Source of the DNA: Adhaeribacter terrigena
GTDB taxonomy: Bacteria > Bacteroidota > Bacteroidia > Cytophagales > Hymenobacteraceae
Length of the DNA: 64,000 nt
Assembly: GCF_016623615.1 (NCBI RefSeq)
Contig: NZ_JAEHFX010000003.1
Location: 186,001-250,000, forward strand
Reading direction: 5' to 3'
In this document: piece after piece, positions 8,565 to 18,920 of the stretch
Layout of the letters: every line of letters begins with the position of its first letter
Position numbering within the stretch: position 1 is the stretch's first letter
Notes under the pieces: generated by a model
What the model saw: only the letters and a program-made list of their open reading frames with translations
What the model was told of the DNA's origin: nothing
The model's database searches: none
Made by a program: the position numbers and the translations under genes

Positions 8565-8893
8565 GAAAATATAAGGTTCTGAAGCCTAAACGCAGATTCT
8601 GAGAAAATGGCTGAATAAAGGGTAAAACGCTAGGGTTTAAGGCTTCAAAAGTAAGATTAAAATATTTTGAAACAAGCGGTATTTGCGGGTTTTTTCTGAA
8701 CTTCGGGCGCTTTTATTTAGTTAATTATAAACTTGCAGCTCAGGCACTTTTCCGGGCAGTTTTGCTACCGTTTTTTAGTTTGTGAACCGGCATTTGATCA
8801 AGCCTTTGCCAAAAATATTAGTTTTTAAATCGTGCGAAAGTCCTCAGAATTTCGTTATTTTACATCTTAGTTCTTAATAAAAATACGCTATAA
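8565..8893. repeat. Divergent intergenic region with two TAGCG elements
   Basis: 329 bp between the AI-2E gene (minus) and parE (plus). A reverse element lies at 8624-8652 (AAAACGCTAGGGTTT, then AAGGCTTCAAAAGT). A forward element lies at 8745-8776 (CACTTTTCCGGGC, then AGTTTTGCTACCGTTTTTT). The last 60 bp before parE contain TTATTTTAC, a weak -7-like site. No ORF was seen. Confidence 0.6.
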
Positions 8894-10765
8894 ATGGCAG
8901 AAGTTAATTACACCGAAGATTCCATACGCTCCCTCGACTGGCGGGAACACATCCGCCTCCGGCCGGGTATGTACATCGGCAAGCTCGGCGACGGTTCTTC
9001 CACCGACGATGGTATTTACATCCTCGTGAAAGAGATCATCGATAACTCGATCGATGAATACGTGATGGGCAACGGAAAAACCATTGAAATTAAAGTTTCC
9101 GATCATAAAGTAGTAGTGCGCGATTACGGCCGGGGCATTCCGCTGGGCAAAGTGATCGATTGCGTTTCCAAAATAAACACCGGCGGTAAATACGATTCCA
9201 AAGCCTTCCAGAAATCGGTTGGTCTGAACGGGGTGGGTACCAAAGCCGCCAACGCACTTTCCAGCTATTTCAAAGTGCAGTCGGTACGCGAAGGCCAGAT
9301 GAAAACCGCCGAATTTGAGCAAGGGGTTCTGACCATCGATTCTCCTATTATTGAAACCTCGCAGCGCAACGGTACTTTGGTAACGTTTGTGCCCGACGAT
9401 ACCATTTTCCGCAATTACCATTTTATTCCGGAATACCTGGAAAACCTGATCTGGAATTACGTTTACCTGAATGCCGGTTTAACCATCCATTTCAACGGGC
9501 AGAAATATTATTCCGAAAATGGTTTAAAAGACCTTCTGGCCCGGAAAATTGACGAAGAAAGCCAGCGCTACCCGATCGTTCACCTGAAAGGCGAGGATAT
9601 TGAAGTGGCACTTACGCACGGCAACGAATACGGTGAAGAATATTATTCCTTCGTAAACGGCCAGTACACCACGCAGGGCGGTACGCACCTGGCAGCTTTC
9701 CGCGAAGCCGTTGTGAAAACGGTACGCGAATTCTATAAAAAAGACTACGACGCTTCCGATATCCGGGCTTCTATTGTTGGGGCTATTTCCGTGCGCGTGC
9801 AGGAACCGGTTTTCGAAAGCCAGACCAAAACCAAACTGGGTTCGCAAAATATCGGTCCTGATGGGCCAACGGTGCGAAATTTTGTGGTTGATTTCCTGAA
9901 GGAACACCTCGATAATTTCCTGCACAAAAATCCGCAGACCGCCGATGCTTTAAAGCGCCGGATCGAGCAAAGCGAACGCGAACGCAAGGATATGGCCGGT
10001 ATTAAAAAACTGGCTAACCAGCGCGCGAAAAAAGCGAACCTGCACAACAAAAAACTCCGCGATTGCCGCCTGCATTTCGACGTTGATAAATCGGAAAAAG
10101 CGCTGCTGACCACCTTATTTATTACCGAGGGTGATTCGGCTTCAGGTTCTATTACCAAGAGCCGCAACGTGGAAACGGAAGCGGTATTTTCCTTGCGCGG
10201 TAAGCCACTGAACTGCTTCGGGCTGAAGAAAAAGGTGGTTTACGAAAACGAAGAATTCAACCTGCTGCAGCACGCCTTGAATATTGAAGAAAGCATTGAA
10301 GACCTGCGCTACAACCGCGTGGTGATTGCCACCGATGCTGACGTAGATGGCATGCACATTCGTTTGCTGCTGCTTACTTTTTTCCTGCAATTTTTCCCAG
10401 ATCTGGTAAAGAACGGCCACGTGTTTATTCTGGAAACGCCGCTTTTCCGGGTTAGAAATAAAAAGGAAACCATTTACTGCTACAACGAAACCGAAAAACA
10501 ACAAGCCATGCGTAAACTGGGCAAAAATCCGGAGATCACGCGCTTTAAAGGCTTGGGGGAAATTTCGCCGGATGAGTTCGGAAAGTTCATTGGTGACAAC
10601 ATTCGCCTGGAACCGGTAATTCTGAAAAACGAAATGAGCATTCAGAAGATCCTGACCTATTACATGGGTAAAAACACACCGGAGCGCCAGCAGTTTATTA
10701 TTGAGAATTTAAAGATAGAAAAAGACCTCGTAGAGGACGCAGAAGAAGTAGAAGTATATGCTTAA
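8894..10765 (+). CDS. parE: DNA topoisomerase IV subunit B (ParE-type ATPase)
   Basis: 623 aa. GHKL ATPase at the N-terminus (RPGMYIG, E47-N51 in [30 protein letters not shown]). The TOPRIM domain follows, with TEGDSASG and [17 protein letters not shown]. Together with ParC it forms the type IIA topoisomerase that decatenates daughter chromosomes. The length and the adjacency to a parC-type gene favour topo IV over gyrase B, which is longer. Its stop overlaps the start of parC by 8 nt, so the two are translationally coupled. ATG 8894 gives the usual [16 protein letters not shown] start. Confidence 0.93.
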   Translation: MAEVNYTEDSIRSLDWREHIRLRPGMYIGKLGDGSSTDDGIYILVKEIIDNSIDEYVMGNGKTIEIKVSDHKVVVRDYGRGIPLGKVIDCVSKINTGGKYDSKAFQKSVGLNGVGTKAANALSSYFKVQSVREGQMKTAEFEQGVLTIDSPIIETSQRNGTLVTFVPDDTIFRNYHFIPEYLENLIWNYVYLNAGLTIHFNGQKYYSENGLKDLLARKIDEESQRYPIVHLKGEDIEVALTHGNEYGEEYYSFVNGQYTTQGGTHLAAFREAVVKTVREFYKKDYDASDIRASIVGAISVRVQEPVFESQTKTKLGSQNIGPDGPTVRNFVVDFLKEHLDNFLHKNPQTADALKRRIEQSERERKDMAGIKKLANQRAKKANLHNKKLRDCRLHFDVDKSEKALLTTLFITEGDSASGSITKSRNVETEAVFSLRGKPLNCFGLKKKVVYENEEFNLLQHALNIEESIEDLRYNRVVIATDADVDGMHIRLLLLTFFLQFFPDLVKNGHVFILETPLFRVRNKKETIYCYNETEKQQAMRKLGKNPEITRFKGLGEISPDEFGKFIGDNIRLEPVILKNEMSIQKILTYYMGKNTPERQQFIIENLKIEKDLVEDAEEVEVYA

Positions 10766-13484
10766 CGATAACGAACTGGAAAACGAAGAATCCAATATTG
10801 AAAGCCTGGAAGCGGAGGAAGTCATCCACGACGTAATTCCCGTTTCGGGCTTATATGAAACCTGGTTTCTGGATTATGCTTCCTACGTAATTCTGGAGCG
10901 GGCCGTACCAGCCATTGAAGACGGTTTAAAACCGGTGCAACGCCGCATTCTGCACGCTATGCGCGTGATCGACGATGGCCGTTTTAACAAGGTTGCCAAC
11001 GTGATCGGGCAGACCATGCAGTATCACCCGCACGGCGATGCTTCCATTGGCGATGCGATCGTGAACCTGGGCCAGAAAGACCTGTTAATTGAAACGCAGG
11101 GAAACTGGGGTGATGTGCGCACCGGCGACTCGGCTGCGGCACCCCGTTATATCGAAGCCCGCTTATCGAAGTTTGCTTTAGACGTAGCGTTCAATAACGA
11201 TACTACCATCTGGCAGGCTTCTTACGATGGCCGGAAAAACGAGCCGGTTACCTTGCCGGTGAAATTTCCCTTGCTGTTAGCGCAGGGCGTGGAAGGTATT
11301 GCGGTAGGTCTGAGTACGAAGATCATGCCCCACAATTTCAAGGAACTTATTAAAGGCTCTATTGAGATTCTGAAAGGCCGCCGGACGCAAATTGTGCCCG
11401 ATTTCCCTACGGGTGGAATGATCGACGTTACAAACTACAACGGTGGTTTGCGCGGTTCCAGAATCCGCGTGCGCGCTACGATCGAGAAGGTGGATAAAAC
11501 CATGCTCATTATCCGCGATGTGCCTTATGGCTCTACCACAACAGCCCTGATGGATTCAATCGTGAAAGCGAGCGAAAACAACAAGATCAAGATCAAAAAA
11601 GTGGTCGATAATACGGCGAAAGACGTGGAGATCCAGGTGCATTTACCAGCGGGCGTTTCCCCGGATCTGACCATCGATGCACTGTATGCTTTCACGGATT
11701 GCGAAGTAGCTATTTCACCGAACACCTGCGTAATTATCGATGACAAACCGCATTTCATGAATGTCGATGACGTGCTGCGCATTTCAACTTTCAAAACGCA
11801 GGAATTGCTGCGCCAGGAACTGGAGATCCGCAAAGCTGAATTGGATGAGAAGTGGCACATGTCTTCGCTGGAAAAGATCTTTATTGAGAATCGTATTTAC
11901 CGCGACATTGAAGAAGCTACAACCTGGGAAGAAGTGATTGCGAAGATCGATTCCGGCCTGGAGCCGTTCAAGAAATTACTCCGCCGCGAAGTTACCCAGG
12001 ATGACATTGTACGCCTGACCGAAATCCGTATTAAGCGGATCTCGAAATACGATGCATTTAAAGCCGAAGAATTTATTAGAAACCTGGAAAATGAAATGGC
12101 TGAGGTGGCAGATAATTTAGCCAACCTGACGCGCTATGCCATTGCCTATTTCGAGAACTTACTGAAGAAGTACGGTGCCGGCCGCGACCGGAAAACCCAG
12201 ATCCGGACGTTTGATGTAATCACCGCGCAGAAAGTTGCCATTGCGAATCAGAAACTGTACGTGAACCGCAAAGATGGTTTCGTGGGTTATGGTTTGAAGA
12301 AAGACGAATTCGTGTGTGATTGTTCCGACATGGACGATATCATTGCGTTCACCAAAGAAGGCAAATTCCAGGTAAGCAAGATCTCCGACAAAGTGTTTAT
12401 GGGCAAAGACCTGATCTACGTGGGCGTTTACAACAAGAACGACGAACACATGGTCTATAATATGATCTATGTAGACGGCAAATCGGGCCTTTCAATGGCG
12501 AAGCGTTTCAACGTAACCGGCATTACCCGCGATAAGGAATACGACCTGACCAAAGGCAACAAAGGCTCCAAAGTACATTATTTCACGGCCAACCCAAACT
12601 CCGAATCGGAAGTGGTAACCGTAACGCTTACGCCAACAGCACCGGCCCGGAACAAGATCTTCGATTTCGATTTTGCGGAGCTTCTGATCAAAGGAAAAGG
12701 CTCGCAGGGCAATATCGTTACGAAGTATCCGGTAAAGAAAATCGTACAGAAAAGCCTGGGCGAAAGCACCTTGGGTGGCAGAGAAATATACTACGATGAA
12801 GTAATTGGTCGTTTAAACACCGAAAGCCGCGGCCGCTACCTTGGTTCATTTAACACCGACGATACGATCCTGGTGATCTTCAAGGACGGTTCTTATGAAC
12901 TGACTTCGTTTGATATTACGAACCATTACGATGTAGCCAATATTGAAATTCTGCAGAAGTTCGATCCGGAACGGGTTATTTCGGTGGTGCATATGGATGG
13001 CGAAAGCAAGATCTATTTCGTGAAGCGCTTCAAGATCGAAACCACTACGGTTGGTAAACGTTTCCCGTTCATCAGCGAAAGCAAAGGTTCGAAAATGGTA
13101 GCAGTTTCTACACACGAGGCACCGCAGGTTGAAATCAAAATGCAGCGCGAAAAGAAAAGCGAGAAAGAAACAGAAAGTATTTTACTCAGCGCGTTCATCG
13201 ATGTTAAAGGCTGGAAGGCTACTGGTAATAAATTAAATTATTACAAGGTTTCGGACGTGATAGTAAAAACCCCGGAACCGGTAGTAGAAGAACCGAAAGC
13301 CGGAAAGCCCGGTAAACTAACCCGTTTGCCAAAACCAGCAGAAGTGAAACTGCCTTCGGAAGCGAGTAATAAAACTGGATTAATTGAAGAAAATTTAGAT
13401 TTAGAACTGATTGAAACAGATGGCGTAGAAGCATCTAAAGACCCTGAGGTAAAGCCTAAGAAAAAACAGCTGAACCTCTTCTGA
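10758..13484 (+). CDS. parC: DNA topoisomerase IV subunit A (ParC-type)
   Basis: 908 aa. The breakage-reunion domain has [22 protein letters not shown] and the catalytic Tyr131 in [12 protein letters not shown]. The C-terminal half (from about residue 490) is a beta-pinwheel-like region, followed by an acidic/lysine tail ending KKKQLNLF, a tail common in Bacteroidota ParC. It forms the A2B2 complex with ParE. It starts inside the last codons of parE (ATGCTTAA overlap). A forward TAGCG element follows at 13491-13520. Confidence 0.93.
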   Translation: MLNDNELENEESNIESLEAEEVIHDVIPVSGLYETWFLDYASYVILERAVPAIEDGLKPVQRRILHAMRVIDDGRFNKVANVIGQTMQYHPHGDASIGDAIVNLGQKDLLIETQGNWGDVRTGDSAAAPRYIEARLSKFALDVAFNNDTTIWQASYDGRKNEPVTLPVKFPLLLAQGVEGIAVGLSTKIMPHNFKELIKGSIEILKGRRTQIVPDFPTGGMIDVTNYNGGLRGSRIRVRATIEKVDKTMLIIRDVPYGSTTTALMDSIVKASENNKIKIKKVVDNTAKDVEIQVHLPAGVSPDLTIDALYAFTDCEVAISPNTCVIIDDKPHFMNVDDVLRISTFKTQELLRQELEIRKAELDEKWHMSSLEKIFIENRIYRDIEEATTWEEVIAKIDSGLEPFKKLLRREVTQDDIVRLTEIRIKRISKYDAFKAEEFIRNLENEMAEVADNLANLTRYAIAYFENLLKKYGAGRDRKTQIRTFDVITAQKVAIANQKLYVNRKDGFVGYGLKKDEFVCDCSDMDDIIAFTKEGKFQVSKISDKVFMGKDLIYVGVYNKNDEHMVYNMIYVDGKSGLSMAKRFNVTGITRDKEYDLTKGNKGSKVHYFTANPNSESEVVTVTLTPTAPARNKIFDFDFAELLIKGKGSQGNIVTKYPVKKIVQKSLGESTLGGREIYYDEVIGRLNTESRGRYLGSFNTDDTILVIFKDGSYELTSFDITNHYDVANIEILQKFDPERVISVVHMDGESKIYFVKRFKIETTTVGKRFPFISESKGSKMVAVSTHEAPQVEIKMQREKKSEKETESILLSAFIDVKGWKATGNKLNYYKVSDVIVKTPEPVVEEPKAGKPGKLTRLPKPAEVKLPSEASNKTGLIEENLDLELIETDGVEASKDPEVKPKKKQLNLF

Positions 13485-13490
13485 GAACGG

Positions 13491-13520
13491 TTGTTTTTTT
13501 AGTGAAATCCGTACCGTTTT
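13491..13520 (+). repeat. TAGCG element after parC
   Basis: TTGTTTTTTTAGTG, then AAATCCGTACCGTTTT, 7 bp after the parC stop codon. The first part could also act as a weak U-run. Confidence 0.6.
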
Positions 13521-13555
13521 CAGCTGACCTGTTTAAATTTTAAACATAAAAAGCT

Positions 13556-14341
13556 ATGCGTGTACGATTAACTACGCTACTACTACTGCTCCTTATTTGC
13601 TGGACTTCGGCCGGGTTGCAAGCCCGCGCCGCAGTTTCCAGCGTATCGGTATTGCTTCAGGAAGCCAATACTTTGTATGCGAACGCGAAAGATACGCAGG
13701 CCCTGCGAAAATTTGAAGAAGTGCTAAAAGCGGAGCCCGCCTGTTATGAAGCGCTTTGGAAAGCCAGCTTGCTGAATTCCCGGATCGGGAACCGTTTTTC
13801 GGACCAGGTAAGCAAACTGCAATATTTTGAAAACGCCTGGCGCTTTGCCGATGCTGCTTTGTGTGCTAATCCCGGCGATGCAGAGGCCAATTACGTAATG
13901 GCTTTGGCGGTTTACAACAAGTCGCTGGTGCTCGGCCTGAAAGAAAGAATGCAGCGCACCAAAGTTATTAAGTTCTATCTGGATGAAGCCCTTTGTGCAA
14001 ATCCTCAACACGCGGATGCCTGGCAATTAATGGGCCGGTGGCATTTTAAAAACGCCAACTTAAGCTTGCCCGAAAGATCTGCTTTCAATTTGTTTTTTGG
14101 CGGCGCACCTTTAGAAGCTACGAATGAACAAGCTGCAGAAGCGTTGCAAAAAGCAATAAATTTTAATCCGAATAATATTTCGTATTACTACGATCTGGCA
14201 ATTGTTTACAAAGAGCTGCAAAAAGAGGATCTCAGCATTGTAACCCTGCAGGAAGCCATCGATCTGCAATTACTTACTTCCGAAGAACTGGAGATCAGCC
14301 GAAGGTGTAAAAATATGCTGAACGAAATGAATAAAGCCTGA
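13556..14341 (+). CDS. Secreted tetratricopeptide-repeat protein
   Basis: 261 aa. The Sec signal peptide (residues 1-26, MRVRLTTLLLLLLICWTSAG, then QARAA) predicts a periplasmic location. TPR-like helices follow: ANTLYANAKDTQALRKFEEVLKAEP style repeats near 36-65, a middle region with YVMALAVYNKSLVLGLKERM, and a C-terminal repeat near 205-245 (YYDLAIVYKELQKEDLSIVTL). TPR domains mediate protein contacts; no partner can be named. The stop codon lies within the stem of the terminator that follows. It is 71 bp after parC and may have its own promoter. Confidence 0.8.
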   Translation: MRVRLTTLLLLLLICWTSAGLQARAAVSSVSVLLQEANTLYANAKDTQALRKFEEVLKAEPACYEALWKASLLNSRIGNRFSDQVSKLQYFENAWRFADAALCANPGDAEANYVMALAVYNKSLVLGLKERMQRTKVIKFYLDEALCANPQHADAWQLMGRWHFKNANLSLPERSAFNLFFGGAPLEATNEQAAEALQKAINFNPNNISYYYDLAIVYKELQKEDLSIVTLQEAIDLQLLTSEELEISRRCKNMLNEMNKA

Positions 14342-14389
14342 ACCAACGTTCGGGCTTTACTTTTTTAGGGCTGAACCATACCGTTTTTT
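14333..14389 (+). terminator. Terminator hairpin followed by TAGCG element
   Basis: AAAGCCTGAAC (14333-14343) pairs with GTTCGGGCTTT, followed by ACTTTTTT, forming an intrinsic terminator that includes the TPR gene stop. The T-run is at the same time the first part of a forward TAGCG element, 14358-14389 (ACTTTTTTAGGGC, then TGAACCATACCGTTTTTT). Confidence 0.7.
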
Positions 14390-14534
14390 AACTAAGTGAA
14401 TTGAAATTTCAGTCGAAAAGATTTCTGTTAAGGAATTTTGTTTAAAACTTTTCACCTTTAAAATTCCAGCGTTTATAATCCATTTTACCTTCGTATTTCA
14501 GTAACCCTTTATAGCGTTTAAATTTTGGTGTTTT

Positions 14535-14565
14535 GATTTTCAGGGCTGAAAACCGTACCGCTTTT
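14535..14565 (+). repeat. TAGCG element near the 3' end of the VTC gene
   Basis: GATTTTCAGGGC, then TGAAAACCGTACCGCTTTT, 12 bp from the stop of the minus-strand VTC gene. With 14358-14389 it frames the 235-bp convergent gap, in which nothing else was seen. Confidence 0.65.
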
Positions 14566-14576
14566 CATGTAAATCT

Positions 14577-15218
14577 TTAACCGTAGCAAGCCATAATAGC
14601 CTGAACGTATTTTGAATTCCGCGACATCCGGAAAGGCAGGTCCTGGCTGATGTGATTGTAGCTTCTGGAATAATCTGCCGGATATTTGAGTTCCAGAATT
14701 ATGGTATCGTCGCGGTAAGGCTGGATGTTGAAATTAAGCCTTTTATCGACCGGGTAAAAGGCCTGCGCCCGGTCTAAGGTAATGCGCACTTTTTTATCGA
14801 AGGAAAGGAAATAGGAGCGGAGGTAACGGACCATTACGGTGGGCTCGATGTTGTTGGTAGCCAGCCATAAATGCTGTTTCATGTATTTTTCGTAAGAGAA
14901 ATCGCCGCCGGGTTTAAACGATGGCAGCTCCGAATAACGCTTATATCCAACCTGGTTTTCTTTGATCTTAATTTCCAGCACCGGGTCCTGAATCTGTTCA
15001 AGGTCCGGACCATACCAGCGGATGCGCTGTTTAACCCGATCTGAAAGCCCGGCAATGTTGTCGTTATAATAATCCAGTTCCTGCGTATCGAGGTAAATGC
15101 TGTTGATGAACCGGTCGGGGAAAGCTTTGCGAAACGATAACCGGTGCTGCGACAAAATGAGTAAAACTTCCTCATACGTTACATTTTCCGCCCTGAATTT
15201 TCGTTCGAATCGCAACAT
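14577..15218 (-). CDS. VTC-domain polyphosphate polymerase-like protein
   Basis: 213 aa matching the VTC/CYTH tunnel fold (PF09359). It has RFERKFRAENV at the start, SIYLDTQELDYYNDN, VKQRIRWYG, LEIKIKENQVGYKRYSEL, VRYLRSYFLS, RITLDRAQ and ILELKYPADYS, which give the alternating basic and acidic residues lining the triphosphate tunnel. In yeast Vtc4 this domain makes polyphosphate from ATP; bacterial members are predicted to do the same or to bind polyphosphate. The next gene upstream on the same strand encodes a DUF4956 membrane protein, a common partner of VTC genes. The pair probably forms a membrane-associated polyphosphate system; no CotH-family third partner is present here. Confidence 0.88.
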   Translation of the reverse strand: MLRFERKFRAENVTYEEVLLILSQHRLSFRKAFPDRFINSIYLDTQELDYYNDNIAGLSDRVKQRIRWYGPDLEQIQDPVLEIKIKENQVGYKRYSELPSFKPGGDFSYEKYMKQHLWLATNNIEPTVMVRYLRSYFLSFDKKVRITLDRAQAFYPVDKRLNFNIQPYRDDTIILELKYPADYSRSYNHISQDLPFRMSRNSKYVQAIMACYG

Positions 15219-15221
15219 GGG

Positions 15222-15332
15222 TTAATGTGCTAATTGTTTAATGTGCTAATTGGGAAATCAGATTTACTTTAATTATGAAGACTTTTTTTGCTTAAAATCA
15301 TAGGGTTTTACCTTCAAATAGCACATTAAAAT
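15222..15332. repeat. Inverted word island around a TAGCG element
   Basis: TTAATGTGCTAATTG occurs twice in tandem (15222-15251). AGCACATTAA lies at 15318-15327 in the opposite sense. Between them 15280-15310 is a forward TAGCG element (GACTTTTTTTGC, then TTAAAATCATAGGGTTTTA). It lies between the VTC and DUF4956 genes, so these two genes may not be strictly co-transcribed without read-through of it. Confidence 0.6.
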
Positions 15333-15994
15333 ACTAAATTCCGTTGTTCAATAAAAGAGAATTCTATGTCGCCGGAGAAAGCGGCGAGTTCGTCCTGCGC
15401 TTTAATTACCAGGTCCATATTGGTAGTTGAGATCTGGTAGGAGAGCGTGATCATGTTGCTTGAATTATCCATGCGCTTGAGAAGCATGTGATTAAAATGG
15501 TGCTTCAGAATTCCGTGGATCGGGTCTACCTGCGAGCGCTGGCAAAGAATATTGATGAACATGTGTTCGGAGGTATTGAAAGCTTCTTTTTTGTGCAGTA
15601 TGGCTTGTCCGAAAAGCAGTAATAAAATCACTGCTACAGCAATGAGGGTTACAAAAACCTGATTTGCACCCATCGCCAGGCCAACGCCAATGTTGAGGAA
15701 AAGGTACCCTAATTCTTCGGGCTCTTTAATGGCCGTGCGGAAACGGATAATAGATAAGGCGCCGACCAACCCCAGCGATAGCGCTACAGATGCTTTCACA
15801 ATGTATATGATGAGCATGGTGGTGAGCGAAAGCAGCAGGAAATTCTGGGCGTATTTCTTCCGATTGGAGATGGAAGTGCCGTATTTAATGTAAAATTGTC
15901 CGATCCCGTAGGTAATAATTGCCGTAATAACCAGGTTTAGCAGGAATTGTTCGTGGCTTTGGTATTTAATGTCTTTAAAAAAATCAAGATCCAT
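15326..15994 (-). CDS. DUF4956 integral membrane protein
   Basis: 222 aa with about four transmembrane segments in the first 140 residues and a cytoplasmic C-terminal domain. The signature LGLVGALSIIRFRTAIKEPE, followed by ELGYLFLNIGVGLAMG, is typical of DUF4956. The biochemical role is not established, but the family is recurrently encoded next to VTC-domain polyphosphate polymerases, as here, so it is a likely membrane partner. Start ATG 15994 (MDLDFFKDIKYQSHEQF). The 3' end overlaps the AGCACATTAA word of the island described at 15222-15332. Confidence 0.85.
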   Translation of the reverse strand: MDLDFFKDIKYQSHEQFLLNLVITAIITYGIGQFYIKYGTSISNRKKYAQNFLLLSLTTMLIIYIVKASVALSLGLVGALSIIRFRTAIKEPEELGYLFLNIGVGLAMGANQVFVTLIAVAVILLLLFGQAILHKKEAFNTSEHMFINILCQRSQVDPIHGILKHHFNHMLLKRMDNSSNMITLSYQISTTNMDLVIKAQDELAAFSGDIEFSFIEQRNLVF

Positions 15995-16113
15995 GGAGCG
16001 GCACCTTTTTTGCTGTTTTTCTGCACTAACGCATATTCCGTTTCTAAGTTATTTTTATTACAGCTGCATGGATGTTATGCGCAGGAAATTTCCTTATATT
16101 TACCAATGCCGAA

Positions 16114-18642
16114 ATGAACCTGACGTTCACTCAAACCGGAATTAACTTGAAACTAAAACTACTTCTACTGCTGCTTTTTACTGTAACCGGAATTACTTCC
16201 CTGGCGCAGGAAAAAGTATTTAACGGCCGCGTGATCGATGCCCAAACCGGTGAGCCCTTGCCGTTTGTGAGCGTTTATTTTAAAAACTCCGATTTTGGTA
16301 CCACCACCAATTTCGATGGTAATTACAGTTTTAAAGCCATTCCGCCAACCGATTCGCTTACGGTTTCTTACGTAGGTTATATTACCCGCTCCAAAGCTAT
16401 TACCAAAGAAAAAGTACAAACCATCAATTTTCAGCTGCAGGATAATTCCACCAGTTTAGCGGAAGTGCTGATCAGGCCCACTGAAAACCCGGCGTTTAAA
16501 ATTCTGCGTCAGGTAGTAGCGCATAAAGCCCTGAACAACAAAGAAAAACTAAGCGCTTACCAGTACGAAAGCTATAACAAAATTGAGCTGGACGTAGATA
16601 ATATTACCGATGCCTTTAAGAAACGCAGTTTGATAAAGCCGGTTACCTCCATTCTGGATAGCATTAAACTGATTGCCGGCGATGAAGGCGAACCCGTTTT
16701 ACCGGTTTTTATTTCCGAATCGCTTTCTGATTTTTATTACCTGAAAAACCCGAAGAAAACCAAGGAGATCATAAAAGCCAGCAAAGTAACCGGCATTGGC
16801 ATGGACGATGGCAGCCTGATCTCACAGTTGATCGGCTCTACGTTTCAGGAATATAATTTCTATGATAACCGGATGAATTTGCTGAACAAGGAATTTGTAA
16901 GCCCGATCGCCGATGGCTGGAAATTGTATTACGATTATGATCTGGAAGATAGTTTATACATAAATGGCGTGTATTGCTACAAGTTAAAAGTGATCCCGCG
17001 CCGCGCCCAGGACCTGGTTTTCGGCGGTTATATGTGGATCGCGAAAGAAAATTATGCTTTGCGGCAGGTGGATCTGAGCGTAGGAAAATCGGCGAATTTG
17101 AATTTTATTGAAAAAGTAAAGATCCAGCAGGAATTGCAGCCTACAGCTTCGGGCCCGTATTTGCCGGTAAAAACGCGTTTGCTTGTAAAAATCATCAGCG
17201 TGGGAAAGCAACGCCCGGGCATGCTGGCTAAAATTTATACCTCCAGCCGCAACATTCAGGTAAACCAGCCGCAGGCTCTGCAGTTTTATGCCGAACCGGT
17301 GGAGCTGGCCGAAAAAGCACTGAAACACAACGATGCGTTCTGGAACGAAAACCGCCACGACAGCCTGAGTGCCACCGAGCAACACGTTTACGCCATGATC
17401 GATTCGGTTCGGGAAATTCCGGCCGTTAAAACGTACGTAGAGATCGTAAACATTATCATTAATGGATATAAAACAGTTGGTAAAATTGATCTGGGGCCTT
17501 ATCCATACACCTATGCTTACAACAATATAGAAGGTCACCGTTTCCAGTTAGGCTTTAAAACCAACCCGGATTTCAGCCGCAAGATCGAGTTCAGTGGTTT
17601 TGGCGCGTACGGCACCCGCGACGGCCGCTTTAAATACCGCGCTTCGGGCCGGGCCATTTTATCGCGCCGCAAATGGACCGAAGTAGGTATTTCTGATAAG
17701 GAAGATCTGCAGCAAATTGGCCTGGAAAGCGATAAAATCGGCGATAATGCTTTGTTTCTGGCTTCCAGCCGGTTTGGCGAATTAAAACGTCCTTACCGCC
17801 AGCACGAAACCGAGCTCTGGGCGCAACGCGAATTGTTTAAAGGTTTTACCGAACGCATTACGCTTCGCCAGCGCAGCTTCAATCCGCTGTTTCCATTTTC
17901 CTACGTTTTCGATAGTAATGAAAATGGGGTAGTACTGAAAAACAGTTTTTCTACTTCCGAAATCATTTTCGATACCCGTTTCGCCAACAATGAATTGTTC
18001 CTGCAATCGGAGAACAGCCGCATCAGCTTAGGCAATAAAGGCTGGCCGGTTTTCAATTTGCGCTACCTGCTCGGGCTGAAAAATGCCTTGGGCTCCGATG
18101 TTTCTTATCAGCGCCTGGAAGCCAATGTAAAGCAGGATATCCCGATGGGTATTTTAGGAACCGGCCGGTACGAACTGGAAGCCGGCCGCATTTTTTCAAC
18201 CGTGCCATACCCGCTGCTGGAAGTGCATTTAGGCAACGAAACGCCATTCTATACCCGCAATGCTTTCGCGCTGATGAATTATTTTGAATTCGCTTCCGAT
18301 AGCTACGCTTCGCTGCATTACAACCAGCACCTGGAAGGTTTCGGTCTGAACAGCATTCCGTTGATCAGCAAATTGAAATGGCGCATGGTTTTAACAGGCA
18401 ACGTGCTGTACGGCCACTTAAGCGATGCAAATTTAGCCTTATTACCCGCCCAGGATCATAAAGGCCGCGACCTTGAAACTTTCAGCCAGTTCACCAACGG
18501 TTTGCCTTACGCAGAAGTAGGTTACGGTTTCGAAAATATCTTTAAGTTTCTTCGCGTGCAGGCATTCCACCGCTTAACGTACCGCAATAACCCCGATGCC
18601 AATAATTTCGGCATAAAACTAGCGGCCCAGTTTAACCTGTAA
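16114..18642 (+). CDS. DUF5686 outer-membrane protein with carboxypeptidase-like regulatory domain
   Basis: About 842 aa. A signal peptide (LKLKLLLLLLFTVTGITSLAQ) leads into a CarboxypepD_reg-like beta-sandwich (VFNGRVIDAQTGEPLPFVSV to about residue 110), then a DUF5686 body and a C-terminal beta-barrel ending AAQFNL. Family members are predicted outer-membrane proteins of Bacteroidota with unknown substrate. The longest frame starts at 16072, but ATG 16114 is a better start and TTG 16147 would give the cleanest signal peptide; a -7-like TATATTTA at 16095-16102 argues against 16072. The stop codon abuts a reverse TAGCG element (18641-18671). Confidence 0.85.
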   Translation: MNLTFTQTGINLKLKLLLLLLFTVTGITSLAQEKVFNGRVIDAQTGEPLPFVSVYFKNSDFGTTTNFDGNYSFKAIPPTDSLTVSYVGYITRSKAITKEKVQTINFQLQDNSTSLAEVLIRPTENPAFKILRQVVAHKALNNKEKLSAYQYESYNKIELDVDNITDAFKKRSLIKPVTSILDSIKLIAGDEGEPVLPVFISESLSDFYYLKNPKKTKEIIKASKVTGIGMDDGSLISQLIGSTFQEYNFYDNRMNLLNKEFVSPIADGWKLYYDYDLEDSLYINGVYCYKLKVIPRRAQDLVFGGYMWIAKENYALRQVDLSVGKSANLNFIEKVKIQQELQPTASGPYLPVKTRLLVKIISVGKQRPGMLAKIYTSSRNIQVNQPQALQFYAEPVELAEKALKHNDAFWNENRHDSLSATEQHVYAMIDSVREIPAVKTYVEIVNIIINGYKTVGKIDLGPYPYTYAYNNIEGHRFQLGFKTNPDFSRKIEFSGFGAYGTRDGRFKYRASGRAILSRRKWTEVGISDKEDLQQIGLESDKIGDNALFLASSRFGELKRPYRQHETELWAQRELFKGFTERITLRQRSFNPLFPFSYVFDSNENGVVLKNSFSTSEIIFDTRFANNELFLQSENSRISLGNKGWPVFNLRYLLGLKNALGSDVSYQRLEANVKQDIPMGILGTGRYELEAGRIFSTVPYPLLEVHLGNETPFYTRNAFALMNYFEFASDSYASLHYNQHLEGFGLNSIPLISKLKWRMVLTGNVLYGHLSDANLALLPAQDHKGRDLETFSQFTNGLPYAEVGYGFENIFKFLRVQAFHRLTYRNNPDANNFGIKLAAQFNL

Positions 18643-18671
18643 AAAGGGTAGGGTTTTGGGCTGAAAAAGTC
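18641..18671 (-). repeat. TAGCG element abutting the DUF5686 stop codon
   Basis: AAAAAGGGTAGGGTTTT, then GGGCTGAAAAAGTC. The TAA stop (18640-18642) runs directly into the element. Confidence 0.7.
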
Positions 18672-18845
18672 GGAATCACAGATTAAACGGATTAAAAGAT
18701 TTCGAGAAAGTTTATCTGGATCAGGATGTTCTGAATATTAAGATTTTAAGAATTGTCTGAACGGTGATTCTTTTGATTCATATGAAGTTTGTCTGAACAC
18801 GATTTTTAAGATTGAAATGATGGACAGGATTATTTACATTCCAAT
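18672..18845. repeat. Degenerate GATTAA/GATTTTAAG repeat block
   Basis: AT-rich stretch with repeated words such as GATTAAACGGATTAAAAG, AAGATTTTAAGAATTG, and TCTGAAC followed by ACGATTTTTAAGATT. TCTGAAC occurs twice (18756-18762 and 18793-18799). Similar interspersed blocks occur between genes in many Bacteroidota. No ORF. Confidence 0.45.
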
Positions 18846-18920
18846 ATCACGTTTATCGCCAGCGCAGCGTACCTTGAAAATCACGTTATCCAGGAAACTA
18901 AACTAAAAAGAAGCTGACTA

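Noticed and set aside
8888-9421. 177-aa minus-strand frame at the start of parE
   Set aside because: Shadow of the conserved ATPase domain, no domain of its own.
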